From positions 1-5,281 of the forward strand of contig CAMLFP010000385.1 of assembly GCA_946479335.1 (NCBI GenBank): 5,281 nucleotides of DNA. Reading direction: 5' to 3'. Shown here piece by piece: positions 1-5,281 of this stretch. This stretch comes from an uncultured Archangium sp. GTDB lineage: Bacteria; Myxococcota; Myxococcia; Myxococcales; Myxococcaceae. Each line of letters starts with the position of its first letter. Within the stretch, counting starts at the first letter, position 1. The position numbers were made by a program, and so were the translations under genes. Below the pieces are notes generated by a model. It had not been told where the DNA came from, made no database searches, and saw only the letters and a list, made by a program, of their open reading frames with translations.

Positions 1-1529
1 CGGGCCTCGCCCTCCTTCACGCGCACCGCGATCGCGTCGTCGCCACACTTCCGCGCGTCGGGCTTCGCGGTGAGCAACTGCAGCTCGGCGTCGCGGAGGC
101 GAGCCTCGGCGAGCCGCTGCGTCTCTCGCGCGCGGAGCTGGAACATCGCGAGATCATCGGGGAACTCGCTCTTCTCCTTCGCGGCGGCCTCGATGGCCGC
201 GGTCGCGATGGCCGAGAGTTCCTGCGCGCCGCACAGCTCGCGGCTGGCCAGCAGCGCGGTGCTGGCGTTCAGCTCGCCCACGCCATCAACGCGCGCGCGC
301 GCCCACGTCGAGAGCTGCCGGGCCACCACCGCCGACGCGAAGAACTGCCGGCGCTCCGCGCGGATCTGCGTCCACCGCCGCAACACCAACGCGTCGGGGT
401 TCTGTGCGTCCCACATGCGCTGGTATTCCTGCGAGGCGCGCTCCAACTGACCCGTGAGGTCCAACAGCACCGCCAACGTCAGCACCAGCTGCGCATCGCG
501 GCTCTGCTGCGAGAGGTGCTCGAGCCGCGTCGCGACCTCGTACTCGGCGACGGGCCGCGGAAGCGCCCGCAACACCCGCCCCAGCGAATCGAACGCGCGC
601 TGACGAACCAGCTCCGAGCGCGCCGAGCGCAGCTCCTCGAGCAACGGGTCCAACACCAGCACCGAGACGTGCGCGCCGAGCTCCTCCGCCGCCTGCCAGC
701 GGTCCATCGGGTCGGGCGCCTGGAGCGCCCGCTTCAAGTCATCAATGGAACGCAGCGCGTGACTCGCGAACACCTGCGCGACGCGCTCGTCTTTCGAGTG
801 CTGCAGCGTCGCGAGCTTCTCGGCGCGCGCGAGCTGGGCGGGCAGCTCCTTGAGCTCCTTCGCCAGCGGGTTCCGGCCCGCCACCAGCCGCGCCTCGTCG
901 AGCGCGCCGGAGATCAGCAACCCATCGAGCTGCAGCGACAGCAGCCGCTTGCGCGCGTCATCGCGGTGACGCCCGGCGGGGAACTCGCGCAGGTACGCGT
1001 AGAGCGCCTGCGCCGAGCTGGCTTCGCTCCACCGCGCGTCGTCGATCTTCGCGTTCGCCGCCTCCACGCGGGGATCATCTGGGTGCTGCTTCACCAGCTT
1101 CTCGAGCGCGGAGCGATCCTCCGACGCGACCAGCTCCGTGAGCTCCAGCTTCGAGAGCTTCGCCTCCGCCTCTTCGCGGTGCGCGCCGTCGGGGTGGTCT
1201 CGCAAGAACTGCCGCCACCCCGCAGCCGTGTTCTGCGCGTCTGCGGTGTTGAAGCGCAGGCCCTCGAGGAGCGCGCGCGCCGCCGGCGCCTTCGACCCCT
1301 CGGGGAACTCCTCGAGGTAGCGCTTGTACGCCAGCACCGAGTGCGCCTTGCTCGCCTGCTCGAACGAGAGTTCCTCGAGGCGCTGCTCGGCGAGGCCGGT
1401 GTCGGGGGTGTCAGGGTGCTCACGCAGGTAGGTGCGCCAGCCTTCGATGCTGTCGAGCCGCCGGGCCTCCTGCAGGTGCCCCTCGCACCCGGAGAGCACC
1501 ACCAGCAGCAGCGCCAGCTGCCTACACAT
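1..1529 (-). CDS. Repeat-rich outer-envelope lipoprotein, 3' end beyond the window
   Basis: The frame is open without a stop from the ATG at 1529 to the left edge (509 codons), so the gene is 3'-truncated by the window. The N-terminus has a short hydrophobic stretch and a lipobox LSGC with the lipidated cysteine at residue 15 and Glu at +2, which predicts an exported lipoprotein. Residues about 25-200 hold five copies of a unit with core pattern W/Y-x-x-Y/F-L-R-E-H/F-P-D/E; the core prolines are at 39, 76, 113, 150 and 184, giving spacings of 37, 37, 37 and 34. Such units form helical-hairpin (TPR-like) solenoids. Residues about 262-324 look like HEAT repeats ([13 protein letters not shown], then [13 protein letters not shown]). 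The rest is helix-rich with no recognisable active site. The ATG overlaps the kdd stop by 8 bp and has no clear Shine-Dalgarno, which suggests translational coupling. It could correspond to a gene of the M. xanthus gliding locus such as agnA, but I cannot confirm that. The function is unknown; a protein-protein scaffold is the best inference. Confidence 0.85.
   Translation of the reverse strand, partial: MCRQLALLLVVLSGCEGHLQEARRLDSIEGWRTYLREHPDTPDTGLAEQRLEELSFEQASKAHSVLAYKRYLEEFPEGSKAPAARALLEGLRFNTADAQNTAAGWRQFLRDHPDGAHREEAEAKLSKLELTELVASEDRSALEKLVKQHPDDPRVEAANAKIDDARWSEASSAQALYAYLREFPAGRHRDDARKRLLSLQLDGLLISGALDEARLVAGRNPLAKELKELPAQLARAEKLATLQHSKDERVAQVFASHALRSIDDLKRALQAPDPMDRWQAAEELGAHVSVLVLDPLLEELRSARSELVRQRAFDSLGRVLRALPRPVAEYEVATRLEHLSQQSRDAQLVLTLAVLLDLTGQLERASQEYQRMWDAQNPDALVLRRWTQIRAERRQFFASAVVARQLSTWARARVDGVGELNASTALLASRELCGAQELSAIATAAIEAAAKEKSEFPDDLAMFQLRARETQRLAEARLRDAELQLLTAKPDARKCGDDAIAVRVKEGEA
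930..1457 (-). repeat. Five 37-residue protein repeats in the lipoprotein
   Basis: These are diverged protein-level repeats, not DNA tandem repeats. The cores read [11 protein letters not shown] (residues 30-40), [12 protein letters not shown] (67-78), [12 protein letters not shown] (104-115), [12 protein letters not shown] (141-152) and [11 protein letters not shown] (176-186). Each core is followed by a charged helix ending in a Leu-rich stretch. The first three intervals between core prolines are exactly 37 residues and the last is 34. The length and helix-turn-helix character fit TPR-like or related alpha-solenoid repeats; the exact family is not assigned. Confidence 0.75.
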
Positions 1530-2547
1530 ACCGCTGCTCGAAGAGCTTCCGCAGGTCCGCGTTGCGCCGCAGGAGGTTCAACGTCAGCTCCGCGTGGCCC
1601 GGCACGTAGCCGTTGCCGACGATCATCTGCACGTCCTTCCCCACGCCCTCCGCGCCCAGCGCCGCCGTGGTGAAGCTGGTGGCCATCGAGAAGAAGATCA
1701 CCGTGCCGCCGTCGCGCACGCTCAAGATCGACGCCATCTCGGTGTTGGGCACCGACGCGCAGTTGACGACGAGATCCGCCAGGGCGCCGCCGGTCAGCTT
1801 CGAGACCGTCTCCATCACGTCGACCCCCTGCGTGGCGTCGACCCGGGCGATGTCGTCGCACAGCCCGAGCCCCTTGAGCGTCTCCAGCGCGGGTTGCGAG
1901 ATGTCGAGCGCGATGAGCTGCCCCTGCCCCTTCATCGCTTCACGCGCCTGCGCGAGGCACAGCGCGCCGCTCTTGCCGGCGCCCAGCATCACCACGCGCT
2001 GCCCGGGCTTCAGGTACCGCGCGACGAGCGCAGGCGCCCCCGCCACGTCGAGCGCCGCCAGCGCCAGGGTGTCAGGGAGGTCATCGGGCAGCTTCGCGAA
2101 GATGCCCGACGCGAACAGAATCGCGCGCCCCTTGATGTCGAGGCGATCGATCTCCGGCTTCACCGCGCGCACCTCGTCGATCACCAACGGCGTCAACGTG
2201 AGGCTCACCAGGGTGGCGATGCGATCTCCGGGCTTCAGCGTCTTCGCCGCCGGGTGCGACGGCGAGATCTCCGCGACGCGACCGATGAGCATGCCGCCCG
2301 AGCCGGTCACCGGGTTCTGCATCTTCCCGCGCTCGGCGACGATGGCGCGCACCGCCTCCACGATCTTCGCGGGGTCGCCCGGCGCGGCGTCCTTGAGCTG
2401 CTTGAACGACGCGGCGTCGATGTTGAGGCTCTCGACGTCGATCAGCAGCTCGCCGTCACGCAGCGGCAGCGATGGGTCGACCTTGCGCGCGCGTTGCGGC
2501 AGCACGCCCTTCTCGTTGATGACGCGGCTGAGTCCGTAGCGATCCAT
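1522..2547 (-). CDS. kdd: L-erythro-3,5-diaminohexanoate dehydrogenase
   Basis: This is a 341-residue NAD-dependent dehydrogenase of the medium-chain (MDR) fold. The family oxidatively deaminates L-erythro-3,5-diaminohexanoate to 5-amino-3-oxohexanoate, between lysine 5,6-aminomutase (KamDE) and the cleavage enzyme Kce in lysine degradation. Family hallmarks seen are the opening [29 protein letters not shown] (38-50), [12 protein letters not shown] (78-89), [15 protein letters not shown] (107-121), [16 protein letters not shown] (143-158) and ALDVAGAPA (165-173). The nucleotide-binding Gly motif is GAGKSG (189-194), and Asp215 at the end of the next strand (LIALDIS) fits NAD preference. The GHE zinc motif of alcohol dehydrogenases is absent. 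The length fits the family. The ATG has AGGGAGAGG 7 bp upstream. The stop overlaps the downstream lipoprotein start by 8 bp. Partners kamD, kamE, kce and ablA are not in this window. A terminator-like hairpin directly precedes the start, so expression may be conditional. Confidence 0.9.
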   Translation of the reverse strand: MDRYGLSRVINEKGVLPQRARKVDPSLPLRDGELLIDVESLNIDAASFKQLKDAAPGDPAKIVEAVRAIVAERGKMQNPVTGSGGMLIGRVAEISPSHPAAKTLKPGDRIATLVSLTLTPLVIDEVRAVKPEIDRLDIKGRAILFASGIFAKLPDDLPDTLALAALDVAGAPALVARYLKPGQRVVMLGAGKSGALCLAQAREAMKGQGQLIALDISQPALETLKGLGLCDDIARVDATQGVDVMETVSKLTGGALADLVVNCASVPNTEMASILSVRDGGTVIFFSMATSFTTAALGAEGVGKDVQMIVGNGYVPGHAELTLNLLRRNADLRKLFEQRYV

Positions 2548-2548
2548 G

Positions 2549-2582
2549 AAAAAGCCTCTCCCTGCGAGCGCGAAGGAGAGGC
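2549..2582 (-). terminator. Terminator-like hairpin between gltH and kdd
   Basis: On the minus strand GCCTCTCC (2582-2575) pairs perfectly with GGAGAGGC (2561-2554) across a 13-nt loop, and TTTTT (2553-2549) follows at once. An 8-bp GC-rich stem plus U-tract is the layout of an intrinsic terminator. It starts 35 nt after the gltH stop and ends one base before the kdd ATG. The long loop makes it weaker than the terminator after gltG. Its 3' arm contains the kdd Shine-Dalgarno, so it could act as terminator, attenuator or translational switch. Confidence 0.6.
2555..2563 (-). promoter_or_regulatory. Shine-Dalgarno of kdd, inside a hairpin arm
   Basis: The minus strand reads AGGGAGAGG here, ending 7 nt before the kdd ATG at 2547. 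This is a strong purine-rich ribosome-binding site and supports that start. It is unusual because most of it is also the 3' arm of the hairpin at 2554-2582, so folding would hide it from ribosomes. Confidence 0.7.
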
Positions 2583-2617
2583 CAGCCGGGGCACCGTGGC
2601 TCCCCCAGCGAGAAAAT

Positions 2618-3274
2618 TCAGAAGGTGTACTGAACGCGGCCCGCGAAGGTCAGCGCGCTGACGTTCGGGCCGAGGATGAAGCGGTAGCCCACGTCGAGGC
2701 CGACCGAGAAGTGGTCGACCATCGTGGCGAACTCCAGCGCCGCGACGATGCCGAAGTTGCCGTACACCAGCCCGCCGTTGGGGATGGGCTTGGGGTCGAG
2801 CAGCGCGATGCCACCGACCAGCTTGCCACCGCCATAGAAGCGGCTGCTGATGTAGCCGTCGCCGAAGCGGTGGAGGTACCCCGCCGTCAGATCGATGAAG
2901 GTCTGGGTGAAGTTGTCAGCCACCACGCGATCTGCGGCCGAGGTCGACACCGCCGGGTTGACGCACGCGTCCGGGTCGCTGGGCGCCGGGCCGCGCTCAG
3001 ACCAGCAGTCCTGCGCGTTGGAGCCGAAGCCGACATGCAACCCGATGGGGATGATGCCCTTCCCGTCGAGGATGGCGAGCTGGTAGCCGACGCCCAGCTG
3101 CAGGTAGAGCGCAGCGTTCGAGTAGCCGTCGACGCCACCGATGTTGAAGCCGGCGCCGACGCCCGTCTCGGTGAAGAAGCCGCGGCGCACCTTCAACGGC
3201 ACGCCCGCAGACGGAGTGGCCGCGAACGCGGCAGACGAGACGATCAAACCAACGAGCAACGCGAGCTTCCGCAC
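2618..3274 (-). CDS. gltH: Gliding motility outer-membrane beta-barrel protein GltH (CglE)
   Basis: This is a 218-residue exported beta-barrel protein. With the GTG start at 3274 the N-terminus is a normal signal peptide (VRKLALLVGLIVSSAAFA, cut after AFA at residue 18). The mature part has alternating Gly/aromatic amphipathic strands (FTETGVGAGFNIGG, YLQLGVGYQLAIL, FIDLTAGYLHRFG, FSVGLDVGYRFILG) and ends in VQYTF, the C-terminal aromatic signature of outer-membrane barrels. Two cysteines about 14 residues apart (near 90 and 104) lie in a polar loop and could form a disulfide. In M. xanthus, GltH/CglE is part of the outer-membrane platform of the Agl-Glt gliding machine, and its position right after gltG matches the known gene order. 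The start was chosen because GGAGGA lies 5 nt upstream; the longer frame to 3343 begins within the T-tract end of the gltG terminator. A generic OmpA-like or OmpW-like barrel is the alternative. Confidence 0.75.
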   Translation of the reverse strand: MRKLALLVGLIVSSAAFAATPSAGVPLKVRRGFFTETGVGAGFNIGGVDGYSNAALYLQLGVGYQLAILDGKGIIPIGLHVGFGSNAQDCWSERGPAPSDPDACVNPAVSTSAADRVVADNFTQTFIDLTAGYLHRFGDGYISSRFYGGGKLVGGIALLDPKPIPNGGLVYGNFGIVAALEFATMVDHFSVGLDVGYRFILGPNVSALTFAGRVQYTF

Positions 3275-3279
3275 GAAAA

Positions 3280-3285
3280 TCCTCC
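3280..3285 (-). promoter_or_regulatory. Shine-Dalgarno of gltH, decides the GTG start
   Basis: GGAGGA on the minus strand ends 5 nt before the GTG at 3274-3272. This site, together with the signal peptide that begins right at that GTG, sets the start and rules out the longer frame. Confidence 0.8.
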
Positions 3286-3302
3286 GACTCAAAAGGCGCG
3301 GC

Positions 3303-3330
3303 ACCATACCCACCGAGCGCCACAAATCAA
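3303..3330 (-). promoter_or_regulatory. Candidate sigma-70-type promoter for gltH
   Basis: On the minus strand TTGATT (3330-3325, 4 of 6 matching TTGACA) and TATGGT (3308-3303, 4 of 6 matching TATAAT) are separated by 16 bp. The site lies just downstream of the gltG terminator and about 30 bp before the gltH GTG, which is where a promoter would be needed if termination is efficient. It is a consensus match by eye only. Confidence 0.4.
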
Positions 3331-3335
3331 TCGTG

Positions 3336-3375
3336 AAAAACACGAGCGCGGCGCCCTGGGGAGAGCGCCGCGCTC
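3336..3375 (-). terminator. Intrinsic terminator after gltG
   Basis: On the minus strand GAGCGCGGCGC (3375-3365) pairs perfectly with GCGCCGCGCTC (3354-3344) across a 10-nt loop. After GTG come five Ts (3340-3336). This 11-bp, almost all-GC stem with U-tract begins 24 nt after the gltG stop and is the strongest terminator in the window. It separates gltF-gltG from gltH. Confidence 0.8.
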
Positions 3376-3399
3376 AGACTTCATCAATTCAACAGCCGC

Positions 3400-4803
3400 T
3401 CACTCGCCGCCTTCGTCGCCGGCCGCCTTGAAGATCCACGGGAAGGTGACGTTCACGACGCCGCCGCCCTGCGGCTCGGGGAACTTCCACCGGCGGATGC
3501 GCTGCTCGATGCAGCTCTCCACGTTGGCGTTGCCGATCGACGACTCGCTGATGTTCGCTTCGGAGACGCCACCGGAGGGGTCGATGGTCCACGCGACCGC
3601 GACCTTGCCCGCGAGCGCCGGGTTCTTCTGGAGCTCCTGCTCGTAGCAGAACTTGATCTCGTTCTGGTGACGCTTGATCACCTTCATGATCACGTCCTTG
3701 TCGAGACCACCGACGACCGTCGTCTTCCCGGGGATCACGCGGGTCGAGTCCTTGCCCTTGCCGCCGAGGTCGATGGAGCCGTAGCCACCCGCGCCACGAC
3801 CGCCGCCCTTGGTGCCGAGGCCGCCGAGGCCGAGCCCGTTGCCGCCGCCACCGGCGCCAGAACCACGGGAGCCGAGACCCCCGACGCCCTGCGCATCACC
3901 GACGCCCGCGCCGCCCTGCAGGCCGCCGAGCGCGTTGTTGATGCCGGTGCCGAGGCCGCCGGGGCCGAAGACGTTCGACGCCGCGCCGCCACCGAACATG
4001 CCGGCCATCAGGCTCGACACCTTCTTGCGATCTTCTTCGCGCTTGTTCGCGTCGACCGTCGGAGCGCCCTTCTTCGAGGGGTCCGCGTCGGCCTTCTTCG
4101 CGTCCTGCTTGCCGAACTTGCCTTCCTTCTCCTTCGCCTTCTCACCCTCGGCGACGCCGGAGAGATCCTTGAACTTCTTGATCTCCTGCTTCTTCTCCGG
4201 CTTCACCACGAGCTTCGCGTACTTCGCCGGGTTGGCGAAGATGTCGTCGCCGTCGCCGCCCCAGCCCAGCGGCGTGAGCACCATCGCCGCGACGAGCGCG
4301 AAGAACGCCATCAGGCAGATGGAGACGATCTTGAAGAACGTGAAGTCGTGCTCCTCGAGCGTGTTGATCGAGATCGCCGCGCTGGGCTTCACGTAACGCA
4401 CGATGAAGGCCACGCTCTCGAGCGAGATCTGCGCCTTGTCATGCAGCGCCAGCGTGATCGACTTCTCGGAGACGGTCTTCTGCTTGCCTTCCTTGTCGCT
4501 CACCACCGCGCCGCCGCCGGAGGGCACCGAGACCGTGGCGGTGTTGCCGTTGCTGACCGCGAGCGTGAAGCCCTCACCGACGCCGAACACCGAGAAGTGG
4601 TTCTTCGCGCCCTCACCGACGGTCACGGGCACGCCCTGACCGAAGTGCTGCACGTTGATCAGGGTGTCACCCCAGAGCAGCGCGACCTGGAGCACCTTCT
4701 CCTTCTCGGTCGGCTCCGCCTCGGGCGGGAGCGGCTCGTTGAACAGGGCCGCGGCGTTCTTGCTGGTTCCCGCGAGCGCTTTGTCAGCTTTCTTCTTCGA
4801 CAT
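3400..4803 (-). CDS. gltG: Gliding motility protein GltG (PglI), TonB-like trans-periplasmic protein
   Basis: This is a 467-residue bitopic inner-membrane protein. Residues 36-140 form a beta-rich cytosolic head (LQVALLWGDTLINVQHF, then VPVTVGEGAKNHFSV and FIVRYV) resembling the FHA-like N-terminus of myxobacterial AgmX/PglI-type proteins; I see no clear phosphothreonine-binding motif. One transmembrane helix is at about 157-178. A Lys/Glu-rich stretch (about 200-262) and a Gly-rich linker (about 269-350) follow. The end (about 365-461) is the AgmX/PglI C-terminal TonB-like domain: VIMKVIKRHQNEIKFCYEQEL, then GKVAVAWTIDPSGGV, CIEQRIRRWKFPEPQGG and VNVTFPW. Cys386 and Cys431 may form a disulfide in the periplasm. 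In M. xanthus, GltG is an inner-membrane Glt component thought to link the motor to periplasmic and outer-membrane parts. The start follows gltF by 36 nt, with AAGGA 11 nt upstream, a rather long spacing. GltJ (AgmX) is less likely: it has a zinc-ribbon/GYF head, which is absent here. Confidence 0.85.
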   Translation of the reverse strand: MSKKKADKALAGTSKNAAALFNEPLPPEAEPTEKEKVLQVALLWGDTLINVQHFGQGVPVTVGEGAKNHFSVFGVGEGFTLAVSNGNTATVSVPSGGGAVVSDKEGKQKTVSEKSITLALHDKAQISLESVAFIVRYVKPSAAISINTLEEHDFTFFKIVSICLMAFFALVAAMVLTPLGWGGDGDDIFANPAKYAKLVVKPEKKQEIKKFKDLSGVAEGEKAKEKEGKFGKQDAKKADADPSKKGAPTVDANKREEDRKKVSSLMAGMFGGGAASNVFGPGGLGTGINNALGGLQGGAGVGDAQGVGGLGSRGSGAGGGGNGLGLGGLGTKGGGRGAGGYGSIDLGGKGKDSTRVIPGKTTVVGGLDKDVIMKVIKRHQNEIKFCYEQELQKNPALAGKVAVAWTIDPSGGVSEANISESSIGNANVESCIEQRIRRWKFPEPQGGGVVNVTFPWIFKAAGDEGGE

Positions 4804-4839
4804 GGGCGTGGCTGTCCTTCGTGGTGAGGCTTGAAAAAC

Positions 4840-5100
4840 TCAGAGGTTCTCGACGGACTTCTGGAGCTCGGGGTTGAAGTTGTCGCGGACCTTGATCAGC
4901 GTCTTGAACGTCGTCTTCTTCTTCGACACCGAGTAGCTGCCTTCGGGCTTGGTCAACTCGCCGTCGATGGCGACGTCGGTGAAGTCGATGGTGGTCTTCT
5001 TGCGGAACACCGTCTTGTCGGCCTCGCGCACGACGTCTTCAGCGAACGCCGCCGTAGAGACCAGCGAGAGAACTGCGAAAATGGAGATGAAGCGCTTCAT
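4840..5100 (-). CDS. gltF: Small exported gliding motility protein GltF (CglF)
   Basis: This is an 86-residue protein with a clear Sec signal peptide (MKRFISIFAVLSLVSTAAFA, cleavage after AFA at residue 20) and no lipobox, leaving a mature chain of about 66 residues that should be periplasmic. The mature part is charged, with the segments DFTDVAIDGELTKPEGSY (39-56) and FNPELQKSVENL (75-86), which I recall from the small CglF/GltF protein of myxobacterial gliding loci. It has no cysteine and no enzyme motif. In M. xanthus the gene lies between gltE and gltG, as here, and is needed for adventurous motility; its molecular role is not well known. AGGAGG lies 4 nt before the ATG, a strong but tightly spaced site. 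It is the first gene of the gltF-gltG unit and follows the structured leader at 5101-5218. Confidence 0.8.
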   Translation of the reverse strand: MKRFISIFAVLSLVSTAAFAEDVVREADKTVFRKKTTIDFTDVAIDGELTKPEGSYSVSKKKTTFKTLIKVRDNFNPELQKSVENL

Positions 5101-5118
5101 GGTGCCTCCTGACGTGCA

Positions 5119-5145
5119 CGTAAGACTGACACTGTCGCTCTTACG
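5119..5145. promoter_or_regulatory. 27-bp interrupted palindrome upstream of gltF
   Basis: Outer arms CGTAAGA (5119-5125) and TCTTACG (5139-5145) are perfect inverted repeats. Inner arms GACA (5128-5131) and TGTC (5133-5136) share the same centre at 5132; only two base pairs between them break the symmetry. It lies 19-45 bp before the gltF ATG. A shared dyad axis at two levels suggests a dimeric repressor or activator operator, or an RNA hairpin in the gltF leader. The binding protein is unknown. Confidence 0.55.
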
Positions 5146-5151
5146 CGAGTT

Positions 5152-5166
5152 CCAACAAAAAGTTGG
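5152..5166. repeat. Small inverted repeat with A5/T5 loop
   Basis: CCAAC (5152-5156) and GTTGG (5162-5166) are perfect inverted repeats around AAAAA. It lies between the palindrome at 5119-5145 and the candidate -10 box, near the expected transcription start of gltF. The stem is only 5 bp and may be chance. Confidence 0.35.
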
Positions 5167-5169
5167 CGG

Positions 5170-5199
5170 ATACTAGGGTTTTCCGAGAGCGGCTGTCAT
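5170..5199 (-). promoter_or_regulatory. Candidate sigma-70-type promoter for gltF-gltG
   Basis: On the minus strand ATGACA (5199-5194, 5 of 6 matching TTGACA) and TAGTAT (5175-5170, 4 of 6 matching TATAAT) are 18 bp apart. Transcription would start near 5163, giving a leader of about 60 nt that includes the 5119-5145 palindrome. The -35 box is exactly the loop of the hairpin at 5183-5210. The match was made by eye; read-through from gltE is an alternative source of transcript. Confidence 0.4.
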
Positions 5200-5210
5200 G
5201 CCGCTCCCGG
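5183..5210. repeat. Hairpin between gltE and gltF
   Basis: Arms CCGAGAGCGGC (5183-5193) and GCCGCTCCCGG (5200-5210) pair over 11 positions around a 6-nt loop, with a single imperfect position that is G-U in the minus-strand RNA. It starts 8 nt after the upstream stop codon. No U-tract follows in the minus-strand direction (the sequence there is AAAACCC), so it is not a classical terminator. It may stabilise or process the upstream mRNA, or give weak termination. The 7-bp direct repeat GGTTTTC flanks it at 5177-5183 and 5212-5218. Confidence 0.6.
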
Positions 5211-5218
5211 AGGTTTTC

Positions 5219-5281
5219 TCAAGACTTGGGAGCGGGCGTGCCCTCGGCCGGAGCCGGGGTCGTCTCGGGCGCCGGAGCCGG
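5219..5281 (-). CDS. C-terminal end of the gene upstream of gltF, probably gltE (aglT)
   Basis: Only the last 20 codons and the TGA stop (5221-5219) are inside the window. The tail is Pro/Ala-rich (PAPAPETTPAPAEGTPAPKS), a disordered extension. In M. xanthus the gene before gltF is gltE (aglT), a TPR-containing outer-envelope protein of the gliding machine; the assignment here rests on gene order alone. The frame and stop are clear and codon use matches the neighbours, but the visible part has no domain. Confidence 0.55.
   Translation of the reverse strand, partial: PAPAPETTPAPAEGTPAPKS

Noticed and set aside
70..450. Plus-strand 126-residue frame rich in Ser, Ala and Cys
   Set aside because: It is antisense to the continuous lipoprotein frame and has shadow-like composition.
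1091..1861. Minus-strand frame of 256 residues across the kdd and lipoprotein genes
   Set aside because: Its product is an Arg/Ser/Ala-rich low-complexity string in a shifted frame of two better genes.
3275..3343. Longer N-terminus for gltH starting at 3343
   Set aside because: The start lies at the T-tract of the gltG terminator, has no Shine-Dalgarno, and would bury the signal peptide 23 residues inside the protein.
3750..4000. DNA tandem repeat within gltG
   Set aside because: The Gly-rich protein tract uses varied codons without a regular DNA unit; it is low-complexity coding sequence.
516..4827. Long plus-strand open frames (for example 516-1673, 1432-2661, 2546-3646 and 3667-4827)
   Set aside because: They are antisense to well-supported genes, are rich in Arg, Ala and Leu-His-Arg strings typical of GC-biased shadow frames, and show no domain, signal peptide or ribosome-binding site.
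5119..5166. Sigma-54 promoter upstream of gltF
   Set aside because: A TGGAAC is present but the expected GC of the -12 element is not at the right distance.
5183..5210. Hairpin as a classical intrinsic terminator of the upstream gene
   Set aside because: The minus-strand RNA has an A-rich, not U-rich, tail after the stem, so I call it only a hairpin.
1..5281. tRNA, rRNA, CRISPR array, insertion sequence or phage attachment site
   Set aside because: No cloverleaf, no regularly spaced direct repeats, no transposase frame and no terminal inverted repeats were seen.

Overview
This is a GC-rich window with strongly G/C-biased third codon positions. It most probably comes from a myxobacterium (Myxococcota, Cystobacterineae-like). 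The main evidence is a run of three genes that match, in order and in type, part of the Myxococcus xanthus Agl-Glt adventurous gliding motility locus (G1 cluster, gltD-gltE-gltF-gltG-gltH). All real genes lie on the minus strand, so the biological reading direction is from position 5281 down to position 1. The long plus-strand reading frames are GC-bias shadows.

In transcription order the window holds: (1) the last 20 codons of an upstream gene with a Pro/Ala-rich tail, by position the C-terminus of gltE (aglT); (2) a structured 118-bp gap with three inverted repeats and a candidate promoter; (3) gltF (cglF), a small exported protein; (4) gltG (pglI), an inner-membrane protein with a cytosolic FHA-like head, one transmembrane helix, a basic and Gly-rich periplasmic linker and a TonB-like AgmX/PglI C-terminal domain; (5) a strong intrinsic terminator; (6) gltH (cglE), a small outer-membrane beta-barrel protein with its own candidate promoter and a GTG start; (7) a second terminator-like hairpin whose 3' arm contains the Shine-Dalgarno of the next gene; (8) kdd, an L-erythro-3,5-diaminohexanoate dehydrogenase of the lysine (aminomutase) degradation pathway; (9) overlapping kdd by 8 bp, a large lipoprotein with five 37-residue repeats and a HEAT-like segment, which runs off the left edge.

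From what is known of the Glt system, GltG would span the inner membrane and reach through the periplasm, GltF would be a periplasmic partner, and GltH would be part of the outer-membrane platform, so these genes serve one trans-envelope machine. The terminators divide the stretch into gltF-gltG, gltH alone and kdd-lipoprotein. No separate promoter was seen for kdd, so its transcription may depend on read-through of the hairpin after gltH. Family names come from recalled sequence resemblance and synteny, not from a database search.
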